64,000 bases of DNA from Cyanobacteriota bacterium (lineage in GTDB: Bacteria > Cyanobacteriota > Vampirovibrionia > Vampirovibrionales > Vampirovibrionaceae), in contig JAIEMW010000004.1 of assembly GCA_019751815.1 (NCBI GenBank), positions 229,933-293,932 on the forward strand, written 5' to 3'. The notes under the pieces are model-generated. The model saw only the letters and a program-made list of their open reading frames with translations, was not told the origin of the DNA and ran no database searches. The translations under genes and the position numbers were made by a program. This document shows, piece by piece, positions 41,912-52,109 of the stretch; position 1 is the first letter of the stretch, and the number at the start of each line of letters is the position of its first letter.

Positions 41912-42931
41912 CTAATTGGTAACTTCCTGAAAGACCTGGATCTCCCCGTCAGACACCCGGGCAACTTCGCCCAGACGACTGGGATCCGCGTCTTTCACGT
42001 CCTTGTGGTAATGCACCCGGTCCGGACGCCGGGCGATGTATTCAGCAATGCGAAGCTGAATGGCTTCAATCCGCAATGCTCTGATTTCAGCGTGGTACTC
42101 TCCCTGGCAACCCGCATGGGCAATCCCACGAAGCTCACCCCACACTGTAATATCCCCTCCAGCAACGATTTCGCTACCTTCGTGAACATCTCCTATAATA
42201 AAAATATGTCCCTCAGCGCGAACCACCCGACCGGAGCGGATATTTTGCTTGAGGTAGAGCGTGGGCACCGTCTGCACATCATTTTGATGGGAGGTGACAT
42301 CGCTTTGAATCACCTGTGATGTGTTTTCAGAGAGCGCTTCTGCTGTTTTCTGACTATCACGCTCTCGCTCAATAGCCTGCTCTGTTGGCTTTTCGCCAGG
42401 CAAGGATACCAACGAGTCTTTATTAATCCCCGAATTTTGGCCTAAACTCGAGAGGCTTCGACCCAATAATTCATCCACAGACCCTCGGCGCTCATTAAAC
42501 AGCTGTATTGGTTGAGTCCCATGACTTTTCTGGGAAAGTCCACCTGCTTTTTGAGCGGCTATTTTAGTCTCGGGCGGTTTTTCTTTGACAAACAAACCTG
42601 AGTCCAATGCTGCCTGTTGTGTTTGCGGCAGACTGGCATAGATCACACTGAGTTCTGCCCCGGCCTTTTCCACCAATAACTGAATTTTGGTGAGCACATT
42701 GGGCGTAATCAGAAGATTTCCCGTCTCTAACTCAATTTTGACAGACCCACTGGTCGGCGTGGGCAGACCTTCCAAAGCCAACTCCAATAACTTAAGGGCT
42801 TGGGCAGAATTGGGGGCTGCACCTAAGCCGATTTGAACAGTACACACGGCTGCTTGCTCTGACTCACTATGCGTTGTGCTTATACTGGATGACACAGCGT
42901 TCGACACAGTATTCTTCGACACGGTATTCAT
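41912..42931 (-). CDS. minC: Septum-site determining protein MinC
   Basis: 339 residues, versus about 230 in E. coli. The C-terminal beta-helix domain (about 230-325) is clear: NIRSGRVVRAEGHIFIIGDV, GSEIVAGGDITVWGELRGIA and the RIEAIQLRIAEYIAR end, which dimerises and binds MinD. The N-terminal FtsZ-inhibiting domain is divergent (about 25-115), and a Gln/Ser-rich linker of about 100 residues joins the two. It inhibits FtsZ assembly at the poles. First gene of minCDE; GAGGGAG precedes the ATG. Confidence 0.9.
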   Translation of the reverse strand: MNTVSKNTVSNAVSSSISTTHSESEQAAVCTVQIGLGAAPNSAQALKLLELALEGLPTPTSGSVKIELETGNLLITPNVLTKIQLLVEKAGAELSVIYASLPQTQQAALDSGLFVKEKPPETKIAAQKAGGLSQKSHGTQPIQLFNERRGSVDELLGRSLSSLGQNSGINKDSLVSLPGEKPTEQAIERERDSQKTAEALSENTSQVIQSDVTSHQNDVQTVPTLYLKQNIRSGRVVRAEGHIFIIGDVHEGSEIVAGGDITVWGELRGIAHAGCQGEYHAEIRALRIEAIQLRIAEYIARRPDRVHYHKDVKDADPSRLGEVARVSDGEIQVFQEVTN

Positions 42932-43111
42932 CAGTGACGACTCCCTCTTGATGGTGATTATTTTTTTGTCCCGACTGGGTGACGGTTTAGGATAGAAAGG
43001 TGTGGAGAGTATTCATGTATTTGTTTATTCAACAATCAATGTAGGCATTATACACAAGAGTATTTTAAAATCGCTAGCACTGTTACGGTATTTAAAGGTA
43101 ACGTCTTTGCA

Positions 43112-43145
43112 ACAAAAGAGCCCCCACCCATCAGTAGGGGCTCTT
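43112..43145 (-). terminator. Intrinsic terminator after gdhA
   Basis: AAGAGCCCC (43116-43124) pairs with GGGGCTCTT (43137-43145). On the minus strand the stem is followed by TTTTGTTG, suited to ending gdhA; on the plus strand it is followed by CGGTTTTT, so it may act both ways. Confidence 0.8.
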
Positions 43146-43184
43146 CGGTTTTTAAGTTATATAGAAAGAGACTAAATCCAGGTT

Positions 43185-44519
43185 TTAAGGGTACAAGCCT
43201 CTCAATGCCTTGGCTGCAGCAACCCGGCCCACGCCAAGCACCATGGCCGCGGTGCGTGGATCCATATCTTGCTCCTGGGTCAGGTTATATACATCGTCAA
43301 AAGCACGTCCCATCAGGTAATAAAGCTTATCAACGACCTCTTGCTCGCTCCAAAAGAGATGTTGGATATCCTGCACCCACTCAAAGTAAGAGACCACCAC
43401 CCCACCGGCGTTGGCCAAAATACCCGGGATCACATACACGCCTTTATCGCGCAGGATACTGTCTGCTTCTGGGCTGACAGGACCGTTGGCCCCTTCTGCC
43501 AGAATTTTGCACCGAATTTTATCGGCATTTTTCGCGGTAATCACATTGCCGAGTGCAGCAGGCACCAGCACATCCACATCCAGCTCCAGCACTTCATGCC
43601 CGTCTATCTTTTGGGCATTATCAAAGCCCACCACAGTGCCTTGTTCTCGCACAAAATGCAAGAGACTGGGGATATCTAACCCGGCTGGATTGTAAATGGC
43701 ACCGTGGACATCACTGACACCGACCACCTTAATCCCTTGTTGGTGGAGATATTTGGCCGTAATACTGCCCACATTACCAAAGCCTTGCACAGCCGCCGTG
43801 GCGGTTTCTGGATTAATGGCACGCACTTGTCGCTCGATCGCCCGTTTCACAATATAGGCAACTCCGCGGCCTGTGGCCTCAACCCGACCTTGTGTACCGC
43901 CCACGCTGACAGGCTTGCCGGTGACAACACCGGGAACCGCAAAGCCAACAAAGTTGCTGTAGGTGTCCATAATCCAGGCCATGGTCTGCTCATTGGTGTA
44001 CATATCAGGGGCAGGAATGTCTTTTTCCGGGCCAATAATGGATAAAATTTCCGTGGTGTAGCGCCGGGCCAGGCGTTCCATTTCACCTTGGCTCATTTCC
44101 TCAGGGAAACAGCACACACCTCCCTTTGCACCGCCGTAAGGCAGGTTCAACAGCGAGCATTTCCAAGTCATCCACATCGCCAGTGCAGACACTTCGCCGA
44201 GATTGACACTGTGATGGAAGCGGATCCCGCCCTTTGTTGGCCCGAGCGTTTGATCGTGCTGAACGCGGTAGCCCATAAATGTTTTGGTCTGCCCGTTGTC
44301 GAGTTTAATCGGCACGGAGACGATCAATGACTTTCTGGGATAGCGAAGCCTTTCATGAATCCCGGAATCGAGATTCATCCGGCGGGCCACTTCATCGAGT
44401 TGCCGTTGGGCAATCATAAAACTCTCATCGTTATACTCGTACATTGAGTGGTGTCTCCATCCTTCGGTATTGTGGCTGGCAGTATTTTGACCTGAGTTGA
44501 ATTGCACTTTGACAGACAT
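43185..44519 (-). CDS. gdhA: Glutamate dehydrogenase
   Basis: 444 residues of the Glu/Leu/Phe/Val dehydrogenase family. The substrate-binding and catalytic region reads GPTKGGIRFHHSVNLGEVSA then NLPYGGAKGGV with the active-site Lys, and PAPDMYTNEQTMAWIMDTYS. The Rossmann motif is VQGFGNVGSITAKYL (Gly-x-Gly-x-x-Gly variant GFGNVG). It interconverts glutamate with 2-oxoglutarate and ammonia. NAD versus NADP preference cannot be fixed. A 25-residue N-terminal extension precedes the usual start; GAGGGAG lies upstream of the ATG. Confidence 0.94.
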   Translation of the reverse strand: MSVKVQFNSGQNTASHNTEGWRHHSMYEYNDESFMIAQRQLDEVARRMNLDSGIHERLRYPRKSLIVSVPIKLDNGQTKTFMGYRVQHDQTLGPTKGGIRFHHSVNLGEVSALAMWMTWKCSLLNLPYGGAKGGVCCFPEEMSQGEMERLARRYTTEILSIIGPEKDIPAPDMYTNEQTMAWIMDTYSNFVGFAVPGVVTGKPVSVGGTQGRVEATGRGVAYIVKRAIERQVRAINPETATAAVQGFGNVGSITAKYLHQQGIKVVGVSDVHGAIYNPAGLDIPSLLHFVREQGTVVGFDNAQKIDGHEVLELDVDVLVPAALGNVITAKNADKIRCKILAEGANGPVSPEADSILRDKGVYVIPGILANAGGVVVSYFEWVQDIQHLFWSEQEVVDKLYYLMGRAFDDVYNLTQEQDMDPRTAAMVLGVGRVAAAKALRGLYP

Positions 44520-44623
44520 GAAAGCACTCCCTCATTTCAGCTATGAACACATTTGACTCCGCACATAACCCTAAATAGAATGGACACGATTATGCTCTCT
44601 TCAAGCCAGAAAGGCAAGCCAGA

Positions 44624-44875
44624 TTGCGCTTAGACAAGTACCTCAAAATTTCTCGCCTGGTGAAACGCCGCACTGTGGCCAATGAGCTGTGTGACCACGG
44701 CCATGTCCAGATCAATCACAAGGTGGCCAAAGCCAGTACCGAAATCAAGATTGCCGATGTGATCACGCTCAAAATAGGGGCCAAGGTATTAGAGGCCCGG
44801 GTCTTGATAGTGCCCACTAAAGCCGTCTCCATTCAAGAAGCCGAAACCTTGTTTGAATGGCTCAACACTCCGTAA
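44624..44875 (+). CDS. S4-domain RNA-binding protein (Hsp15/RqcP-like)
   Basis: 83 residues made of one S4 domain: RLDKYLKISRLVKRRTVANE, then HVQINHKVAKASTEIKIADV. This size and motif match the RqcP/YabO and Hsp15 group, which bind stalled 50S-tRNA complexes in ribosome-quality control. Initiation is at TTG, since the family start (RLDKYL) follows at once. It stands upstream of eno, which starts 66 bases later. Confidence 0.85.
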   Translation: MRLDKYLKISRLVKRRTVANELCDHGHVQINHKVAKASTEIKIADVITLKIGAKVLEARVLIVPTKAVSIQEAETLFEWLNTP

Positions 44876-44914
44876 GTCCCTGCTTTTGTTTCATGCGCCT
44901 TGAGACTATAATAA

Positions 44915-46300
<1,386 letters not shown>

Positions 46301-46334
46301 AGGTCAGCCTGTTTTTTTAGGAGAAAATAAACCG

Positions 46335-46808
46335 ATGAAAATCATTGTCAGTGGACGTAATATCGATCTCACCAAAGCCCTGAAAGACCGGGTGACGGAA
46401 AAGTTTAACCGTCTGCGTGAGCATTTTGACTTTATTCTGGAAATTCATATTTTCTTGAGTGTGGAGAAAAACCCCAGCATTCGAGAAAATCAGCGGGCCG
46501 AGGTGACCATTCACGTAAGCGGGGCCGTGATTCGGCTGGAAGCCACCTCTGTCGATCTATACGGTAGTATCGATAGGCTGTTCGAAAAAGCCGAACGGAG
46601 TCTTGGCAAGCACAAAACCAAGCTACTTCACCGGGCCAAATCAGGCCGCAGTGCTGGCGGAGAATCCATTCGAAGACAGGCAGAAGCCCTGGAAAACGCG
46701 GCCGTTGCCACTGCTGAGTTGGACGATGCCGCCGATCTGGACACTGATTTAGACAATGAGTCCGAGTTTTTCTACACGTATTCTGAAACATCAGAGACTG
46801 AAGAATAA
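46335..46808 (+). CDS. hpf: Ribosome hibernation promoting factor (HPF/RaiA family)
   Basis: 157 residues. MKIIVSGRNIDLTKALKDRV through about residue 100 is the RaiA/HPF domain that occupies the tRNA and mRNA channel of idle ribosomes (LREHFDFILEIHIFLSVEKN, KAERSLGKHKTKLL). The C-terminal dimerisation domain of long HPF is absent; instead the last 50 residues are acidic and disordered (DLDTDLDNESE). AGGAGAAAATAAACCG before the ATG at 46335 fixes the start; an upstream in-frame ATG overlaps eno without support. Confidence 0.88.
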   Translation: MKIIVSGRNIDLTKALKDRVTEKFNRLREHFDFILEIHIFLSVEKNPSIRENQRAEVTIHVSGAVIRLEATSVDLYGSIDRLFEKAERSLGKHKTKLLHRAKSGRSAGGESIRRQAEALENAAVATAELDDAADLDTDLDNESEFFYTYSETSETEE

Positions 46809-46952
46809 GCCGGCTCTCAAAACTCACTTATCAAAAAATCACTTTATCTAAAAATCATCTATTGGGTCGACTTCCCTTTGGGTAGACTCACACTGTAAGA
46901 TGGAGTGAATTTTGTAAAACGAACCAACAAATGACAGGAGTGTGCTTCAACA

Positions 46953-47348
46953 ATGATGCAAGAAGTGGATGTTTCCTCTGATGAGAAGCTATGGGCGGGG
47001 CTTAACTACGCCGGCTGGATTCTATGCTGCGGTCTACCAGTCTCTAGTATCGTGATCTATTTTATGAAACGAGAAGAGTCTGAATACGTTGCCTTCCAAT
47101 CACTCCAGGCCATTGTTGTTGGTTTGTTGATGACCATCATTAGTTTTTCTCTCGGCTTTGGTGGCGGCTTATTGGGCGCCATCAACCCGACACTGGCCTT
47201 GATCACCACCCCCCTATCCCTGGTTTTTAGCCTGATTACTTTTGGCGTTTGGGTGTTTGGTATGTTTATGACCTTTACTGGACGTGAATTCCAACTACCT
47301 GTAATCGGTGAGTTTGTGATTAACAACTGGATGGGCGGCAAAGAATAA
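46953..47348 (+). CDS. DUF4870 membrane protein
   Basis: 131 residues with three hydrophobic segments (about 18-38, 52-80, 85-110), opening with DEKLWAGLNYAGWILCCG and containing ESEYVAFQSLQAIVV, the signatures of the DUF4870/Tic20-like family. An AGGAGTG tract lies upstream of the ATG. The family is widespread but without an established function. It converges on the DUF58 gene with eight bases between stops. Confidence 0.85.
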   Translation: MMQEVDVSSDEKLWAGLNYAGWILCCGLPVSSIVIYFMKREESEYVAFQSLQAIVVGLLMTIISFSLGFGGGLLGAINPTLALITTPLSLVFSLITFGVWVFGMFMTFTGREFQLPVIGEFVINNWMGGKE

Positions 47349-47356
47349 CTGTTTTA

Positions 47357-48856
47357 TTACAGTTTATTCTTGAGTTTCATGCTGAGATAGGCATGAATCA
47401 CCTGCTCATCGAGCCGTTCTGGGCTACTATCAATCACCACCGCACCCAAGTGCCGCTGTAGGTCTTTGAGACCCTTATCACGCTGTGCCACTAAATCCAT
47501 GGCGCTGGCTTGACGGTAAACTTCCCACTCCATTTGCGGCATTGGGTTGATATAGCCGTCCAAAGCCCCCAGATCCGACATCGTGACAACCACCAGCAAG
47601 TGTCGACCACCCAAGGCCCTTAGACTTCGCTCCAGCACCCGGGAAGCAACCGGATCGATTAAATCGGTGAACAACACCACCAATGAGCGCCTTCTCAGTT
47701 GCCTGGACACACTCAGAAAAACCCGCTCATAGTCCGGTTCTGCCTGATTTGGTTTGACATCATAGATCTGCTCAAGAATCAGTGGCATTTTGTGTTTACC
47801 CGAAGTCATCGGCACTTGCGCTAGCACTTGATTAGAAAAGACCGTCAGACCGACCATATCTTTACGGGCCAAAGCCACATTCGCCAAAGCCAACGACGCA
47901 TTGAGTGCCCAGTCAAACTTTTGGAGTCCCGCCACACGACTCAACATCTTACGACCGCCATCGATTAGCACCATAATGGGCTGGTCAACCTCTTGCGAAA
48001 ATTGGCGAATCACCGGTGTGTCAACACGCGCAGACGCTCGCCAGTCTAGTTTTCGGCTATCATCTCCCGTAATGTAGTATCGTAAGCCGTCAAACTGTGA
48101 ACCTTCCATTCCCAGACTGCGTTTTCGTAGTTCGCCAACAGAAAGACTCCGCGAAAACTTAATCTGCAGTTCACCAATACGCTTGATATCAGGATAAACG
48201 TTGACCCGTTCCGGGCGACCGAGTTTACGAACAAACCAGAGCAAGCCCCAGCGACTTTTAAGTTTGACATGGGTCCGGCTAAAGCGATACTCCCCACGGT
48301 CTTTGGGAATCACTTGATAACTCATCTGAAAGCGAGAGAGTGGCTCTACCCGAAACGGAGCGTCAAAGCGCAACACATCTTTCTTTCCGTCCACCCAGGC
48401 GTAAAACAGTCGCCACCACCAGGCCCGTTGCTGTTTTAACACGGATTCTGGAGGAATCACCTCAAAACCAACCGGGGTCGCATCACTCACCGCCCCCAGA
48501 ACGGGGACATTGGCGTTATTAACAATGCTAATCACCACTGTATTGGGCTTACCGATAGAAAGTTTATCTCCCACGCTGCGCCTTAGCTCTATCTGAGTGG
48601 TACTATCGGAAACCAAAAAACCATCCACCAACAAAGCAAAGCACACGGCCATATTGAATAAAATAGCAACTGTGGCAAGTAGGGGCACCGAAAAGCTAAG
48701 TGTCGTGAGGACCAAGGGAAGTGCCATCAAGAAAAACACCCGCCGAGAGGGTATGGCCTTGGCGCCAAACCCCAGTAACAAGATAGTGATGAGCAAATAC
48801 ACGATTTCTGCACCAGGCGAAAGCAATGTATTGGATGAAAATATGGAATCCATCAC
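47357..48856 (-). CDS. DUF58-domain membrane-anchored protein
   Basis: 499 residues. Two N-terminal membrane helices (about 12-32, 38-75) precede a beta-rich domain and the DUF58 hallmark YITGDDSRKLDWRASARVDT (about 258-277), then a von Willebrand-A-like fold starting MVLIDGGRKMLS with a MIDAS-like Asp. In many bacteria DUF58 genes sit beside MoxR ATPases; none is adjacent here. It is three bases from the upstream DUF429 gene, suggesting co-translation. The function of the family is unproven. Confidence 0.88.
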   Translation of the reverse strand: MMDSIFSSNTLLSPGAEIVYLLITILLLGFGAKAIPSRRVFFLMALPLVLTTLSFSVPLLATVAILFNMAVCFALLVDGFLVSDSTTQIELRRSVGDKLSIGKPNTVVISIVNNANVPVLGAVSDATPVGFEVIPPESVLKQQRAWWWRLFYAWVDGKKDVLRFDAPFRVEPLSRFQMSYQVIPKDRGEYRFSRTHVKLKSRWGLLWFVRKLGRPERVNVYPDIKRIGELQIKFSRSLSVGELRKRSLGMEGSQFDGLRYYITGDDSRKLDWRASARVDTPVIRQFSQEVDQPIMVLIDGGRKMLSRVAGLQKFDWALNASLALANVALARKDMVGLTVFSNQVLAQVPMTSGKHKMPLILEQIYDVKPNQAEPDYERVFLSVSRQLRRRSLVVLFTDLIDPVASRVLERSLRALGGRHLLVVVTMSDLGALDGYINPMPQMEWEVYRQASAMDLVAQRDKGLKDLQRHLGAVVIDSSPERLDEQVIHAYLSMKLKNKL

Positions 48857-48859
48857 GAT

Positions 48860-49681
48860 TTAACGCCGGTAAGTGCGTCGCTTAGACATCGGTAAGCGAC
48901 TTTTGGGGGAGACCAACATCCGCCCGTCCGGATCATTTTCTGTCACAAATTCTCGCCCTGTTTGGCCTTGGTAGACAGAAAATGCCAAATAAGCCGCTAT
49001 CATTGCATCCAGAACAGAACTGGGAGCCAGATTATTGGGCATATTCACAAGCTCTAAGCGCATTTTAATGGCCATCTGCAGCGCTCGACAACCCTGCGGG
49101 GTTCTTGTCCGAAATGGAATTTCCAGATCGTAAAGCATTTTGGCCTGTTGACCGAAGAAGTAACCCACTGTGGCCCCGTGTTGTACCAATTGATCGTACA
49201 ATTCCCAAGTTCTATCAGAGCAGCGTGCCGCATAGCTGGCAGAAGCACCCAGTGTTTCTGGTGTATCCACCATCAACTGTGAGTCTTCGTAAGTAATATA
49301 GGGCAGTTTTGCAAGATCTTCGTCTGGCTGCAAGGGCCTGGTCCAGTCTTGCAAATGAAGTGGTTTGCGCTTTAACACCAGTGGGTGGTATTTCATCTGT
49401 TCCTGACGCCATTTTCCGGGAATATTGAGATTTTTTGGCACATCAATCATCACAATACAGTTTTTTAAGGGCATGTAGGATTTTAGATATTGGATAATGC
49501 TGTCATCGGTGGACAGTTTGTCCATGCGCATTAGTTGCCGTTTACGATCTAATGCGACAAGACCTGTCTCCAGAGAGTCACTAGGCGCAAGATCCAACCC
49601 AATAAAGGCCAGTTTATCCCCGTGCTGAAACCAGTCTGAGGAGTTTGCGTTACTGAGATCACTATCGTTACTGGGAATCAT
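48860..49681 (-). CDS. DUF429-like protein
   Basis: 273 residues. The pattern IGLDLAPSDSLETGLVALD, VMIDVPKNL and a C-terminal SSVLDAMIAAYLAFS resembles DUF429, a ribonuclease H-fold family with conserved acidic residues in these three strands. No signal peptide or membrane helix. The C-terminus is basic (SKRRTYRR), which could contact nucleic acid. It is followed after three bases by the DUF58 gene. Assignment is from pattern, so moderately confident; activity unknown. Confidence 0.65.
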   Translation of the reverse strand: MIPSNDSDLSNANSSDWFQHGDKLAFIGLDLAPSDSLETGLVALDRKRQLMRMDKLSTDDSIIQYLKSYMPLKNCIVMIDVPKNLNIPGKWRQEQMKYHPLVLKRKPLHLQDWTRPLQPDEDLAKLPYITYEDSQLMVDTPETLGASASYAARCSDRTWELYDQLVQHGATVGYFFGQQAKMLYDLEIPFRTRTPQGCRALQMAIKMRLELVNMPNNLAPSSVLDAMIAAYLAFSVYQGQTGREFVTENDPDGRMLVSPKSRLPMSKRRTYRR

Positions 49682-49797
49682 TGGCGTTGGTCATCATTTT
49701 TATTTTTGAACATGTTCTGGGTATCATAACCCAAGCAAGCCCACCCAAGTAAGCCCAATTGTTTACAAGCCTCTGACACACAAAGGAACCCCACTCA

Positions 49798-50898
49798 GTG
49801 CTGAAAGCCGGAATTGTTGGACTCCCCAATGTGGGAAAATCAACACTATTTAATGCGCTCACCTCTTCATACCAGGCTGAAAGTGCAAACTACCCCTTCT
49901 GTACCATTGAACCCAACGTGGGGATAGTCAAAGTTCCAGATGCTCGTCTAGAGGCGTTGATTAAACTGGTTAACCCAGAAAAAATTACGCCTGCTGCCTT
50001 TGAGTTTGTGGATATTGCCGGATTAGTCCGCGGGGCCAGCAAAGGGGAAGGCCTTGGCAATCAATTTTTAGCCCATATTCGAGAAGTCGATGCCATTGTT
50101 CAAGTGGTTCGTTGCTTTGAAGATGACAACATCACCCACGTCGACGGCAGTGTCGATCCCCTACGAGATTTAGAGACCATCCACATCGAGCTGTGCCTGG
50201 CAGACAGTGGTTCTTTAGACAAGCGCATTGAACGGCTTCAAAAGCAAGTCAAGCAAAAAGACAAGGACGCTGAGGCCCAAATGGCTGTTTTTTCCAAAGT
50301 AAAGCCGTTGATCGATAACGGAGAGCGGGTCTTGCCCAGCGAGTTTAGCCCAGAAGAGCAAAAGATTCTCAAACAATCACAACTGCTCTCCATCAAGCCA
50401 GTTCTCTTTGCCGCCAATTTATCCGAAAGTGATCTGGCAAACCCAGCCCAGAACAAGCACTATCAAATACTGCAAACCTACTGCCAAGAACACCACATTG
50501 GATTAGTGCCGATTTGTGCCGAAATTGAAGCCGAACTCACCCAATTGGAAGCAGCTGAAAAGCAGGATTATCTCGATAGCTTGGGCGTAAAGACCTCTGG
50601 GGTGGATCAGCTCATTCAAGAGGCCTTTAAAACCCTGGGTCTGGTCAATTACTTTACTGCTGGAGTAAAAGAAGTCCGCGCCTGGCCCTTTGAAGCAGGA
50701 TTTACCGCCCCACAATGCGCTGGCATTATCCACACAGACTTTGAAAAAGGCTTTATTCGCGCTGAGGTCACCGCCTTAAATGATTATGTCGCCTGCGGGG
50801 GAGAAAAAGGCGCGAAAGAAAAAGGCCTCACCCGCCTGGAAGGCAAAGACTACCTGATGAAGGACGGGGATGTCGTTTATTTTCGCTTTAACGTCTAA
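49798..50898 (+). CDS. ychF: Ribosome-binding ATPase YchF
   Basis: 366 residues, OBG-family protein that prefers ATP. G1 [18 protein letters not shown]3 [20 protein letters not shown], and the altered G4 NLSE (in place of NKxD), which is the mark of the YchF branch. The C-terminal TGS domain ends [12 protein letters not shown]. The start is GTG after AAAGGAACCCCACTCA. Normal length of about 363; divergent from the DUF429 gene. Confidence 0.97.
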   Translation: MLKAGIVGLPNVGKSTLFNALTSSYQAESANYPFCTIEPNVGIVKVPDARLEALIKLVNPEKITPAAFEFVDIAGLVRGASKGEGLGNQFLAHIREVDAIVQVVRCFEDDNITHVDGSVDPLRDLETIHIELCLADSGSLDKRIERLQKQVKQKDKDAEAQMAVFSKVKPLIDNGERVLPSEFSPEEQKILKQSQLLSIKPVLFAANLSESDLANPAQNKHYQILQTYCQEHHIGLVPICAEIEAELTQLEAAEKQDYLDSLGVKTSGVDQLIQEAFKTLGLVNYFTAGVKEVRAWPFEAGFTAPQCAGIIHTDFEKGFIRAEVTALNDYVACGGEKGAKEKGLTRLEGKDYLMKDGDVVYFRFNV

Positions 50899-50934
50899 AC
50901 TCAACCAAACAAAGCCCGCCGCACTGGGGCATGC

Positions 50935-52068
50935 ATGATAGAATCCAGTGATTATTTTTATGCAAACCCCATGAAAGAAATACCGCCCATGCCCGCACCG
51001 AGTTCGACCCTTGCCAAAACCCTGCCGCAGACCATGCAGGCGATCCAAAAACCCGCTGCAGCCTCTGGCTTTGCGCTCATCGAAGCTGAACGCCCTGAGC
51101 CGGGTCCGGATGATGTGCTGATTCAAGTGTCTCTGGCATCCATCTGCGGGACTGATTTACACATCACCCAGTGGGACGAGTGGAGTGCTTCTCGGATTAA
51201 GCCCCCCCTGATTTACGGACACGAGTTTTGCGGTGTGGTCGCAGCCATTGGCCGTAATGTGGACAACGTCAAAGTGGGCGACTTTGTCTCTGCGGAAATG
51301 CACCTGCCGTGCAGAACATGCCGGCAATGTATGACCGGAAATTTCCATATTTGCGAAAAAGTGGAAATTGTGGGCATCGACCGCAACGGCTGCTTTGCCA
51401 ATTATGTAGTCATTCCGCGCTGGCAAATCATCAAACTCCCCGCTTCAATCACACCCGAGGTAGGGGCCTGTTTAGACTCTTTGGGTAATGCGGTTCATGC
51501 CGTCTCCAAAGGCAATGTTTCCGGAAAGACCGTCTATGTTGTTGGCTGCGGACCCATTGGCTTGTTTTCCATCCGTGTGAGTAAAGCGCTGGGCGCTACC
51601 CGGGTGTTTGCCTCGGATATTTCTCCGTACAGGCTAGAAATGGCGAAGACGGCTGGCGCTACACACGTCCTTGATGCCAGAGAATGCAACCCTTCTGACT
51701 GGATGCTAGAGGCCACGCAAGGTCGCGGGGTCGACGTGGTGCTGGAAATGTCCGGGAATGAGCGGGCGATCAACGATGCCTTTCAAGGTCTGGCCTTGGG
51801 CGGAACGATGGTACTGCTCGGCATTCCACAAGGCAATGTTTCGCTGAATTTAAACCGCGATGTGATCTTTAAAGAAGCCACTGTCCTTGGGGTTAACGGT
51901 CGAGAGATGTTTCAAACTTGGTTCTTGATGTTAGAACTCCTTGAATCGGGACGACTGAATATTGATTTTATTATGACCCACCGCTTTGCGTTGAGTGAAT
52001 TTGAGACGGCCATTGAGCTGATCGCCTCTGGCAAAAGCGGCAAAATATTGCTCGAACCTTCTTTTTAA
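50935..52068 (+). CDS. tdh: L-threonine 3-dehydrogenase
   Basis: Zinc-dependent medium-chain dehydrogenase that oxidises threonine to 2-amino-3-ketobutyrate. Catalytic zinc region ICGTDLHITQWDEWSASRI and GHEFCG, structural zinc CRTCRQCMTGNFHIC, Rossmann motif VVGCGPIGLFSIRV. The downstream kbl gene (41 bases later) performs the next step, supporting the assignment over other dehydrogenases. The longest frame gives 377 residues, about 35 more than E. coli Tdh; ATGs at 50971, 50989 and 51034 are alternatives and none has a good ribosome binding site, so the start is unresolved. Confidence 0.93.
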   Translation: MIESSDYFYANPMKEIPPMPAPSSTLAKTLPQTMQAIQKPAAASGFALIEAERPEPGPDDVLIQVSLASICGTDLHITQWDEWSASRIKPPLIYGHEFCGVVAAIGRNVDNVKVGDFVSAEMHLPCRTCRQCMTGNFHICEKVEIVGIDRNGCFANYVVIPRWQIIKLPASITPEVGACLDSLGNAVHAVSKGNVSGKTVYVVGCGPIGLFSIRVSKALGATRVFASDISPYRLEMAKTAGATHVLDARECNPSDWMLEATQGRGVDVVLEMSGNERAINDAFQGLALGGTMVLLGIPQGNVSLNLNRDVIFKEATVLGVNGREMFQTWFLMLELLESGRLNIDFIMTHRFALSEFETAIELIASGKSGKILLEPSF

Positions 52069-52109
52069 ATCCCTTCTTTTAAAACGACACACGAAGGACA
52101 CTGCCCGCC

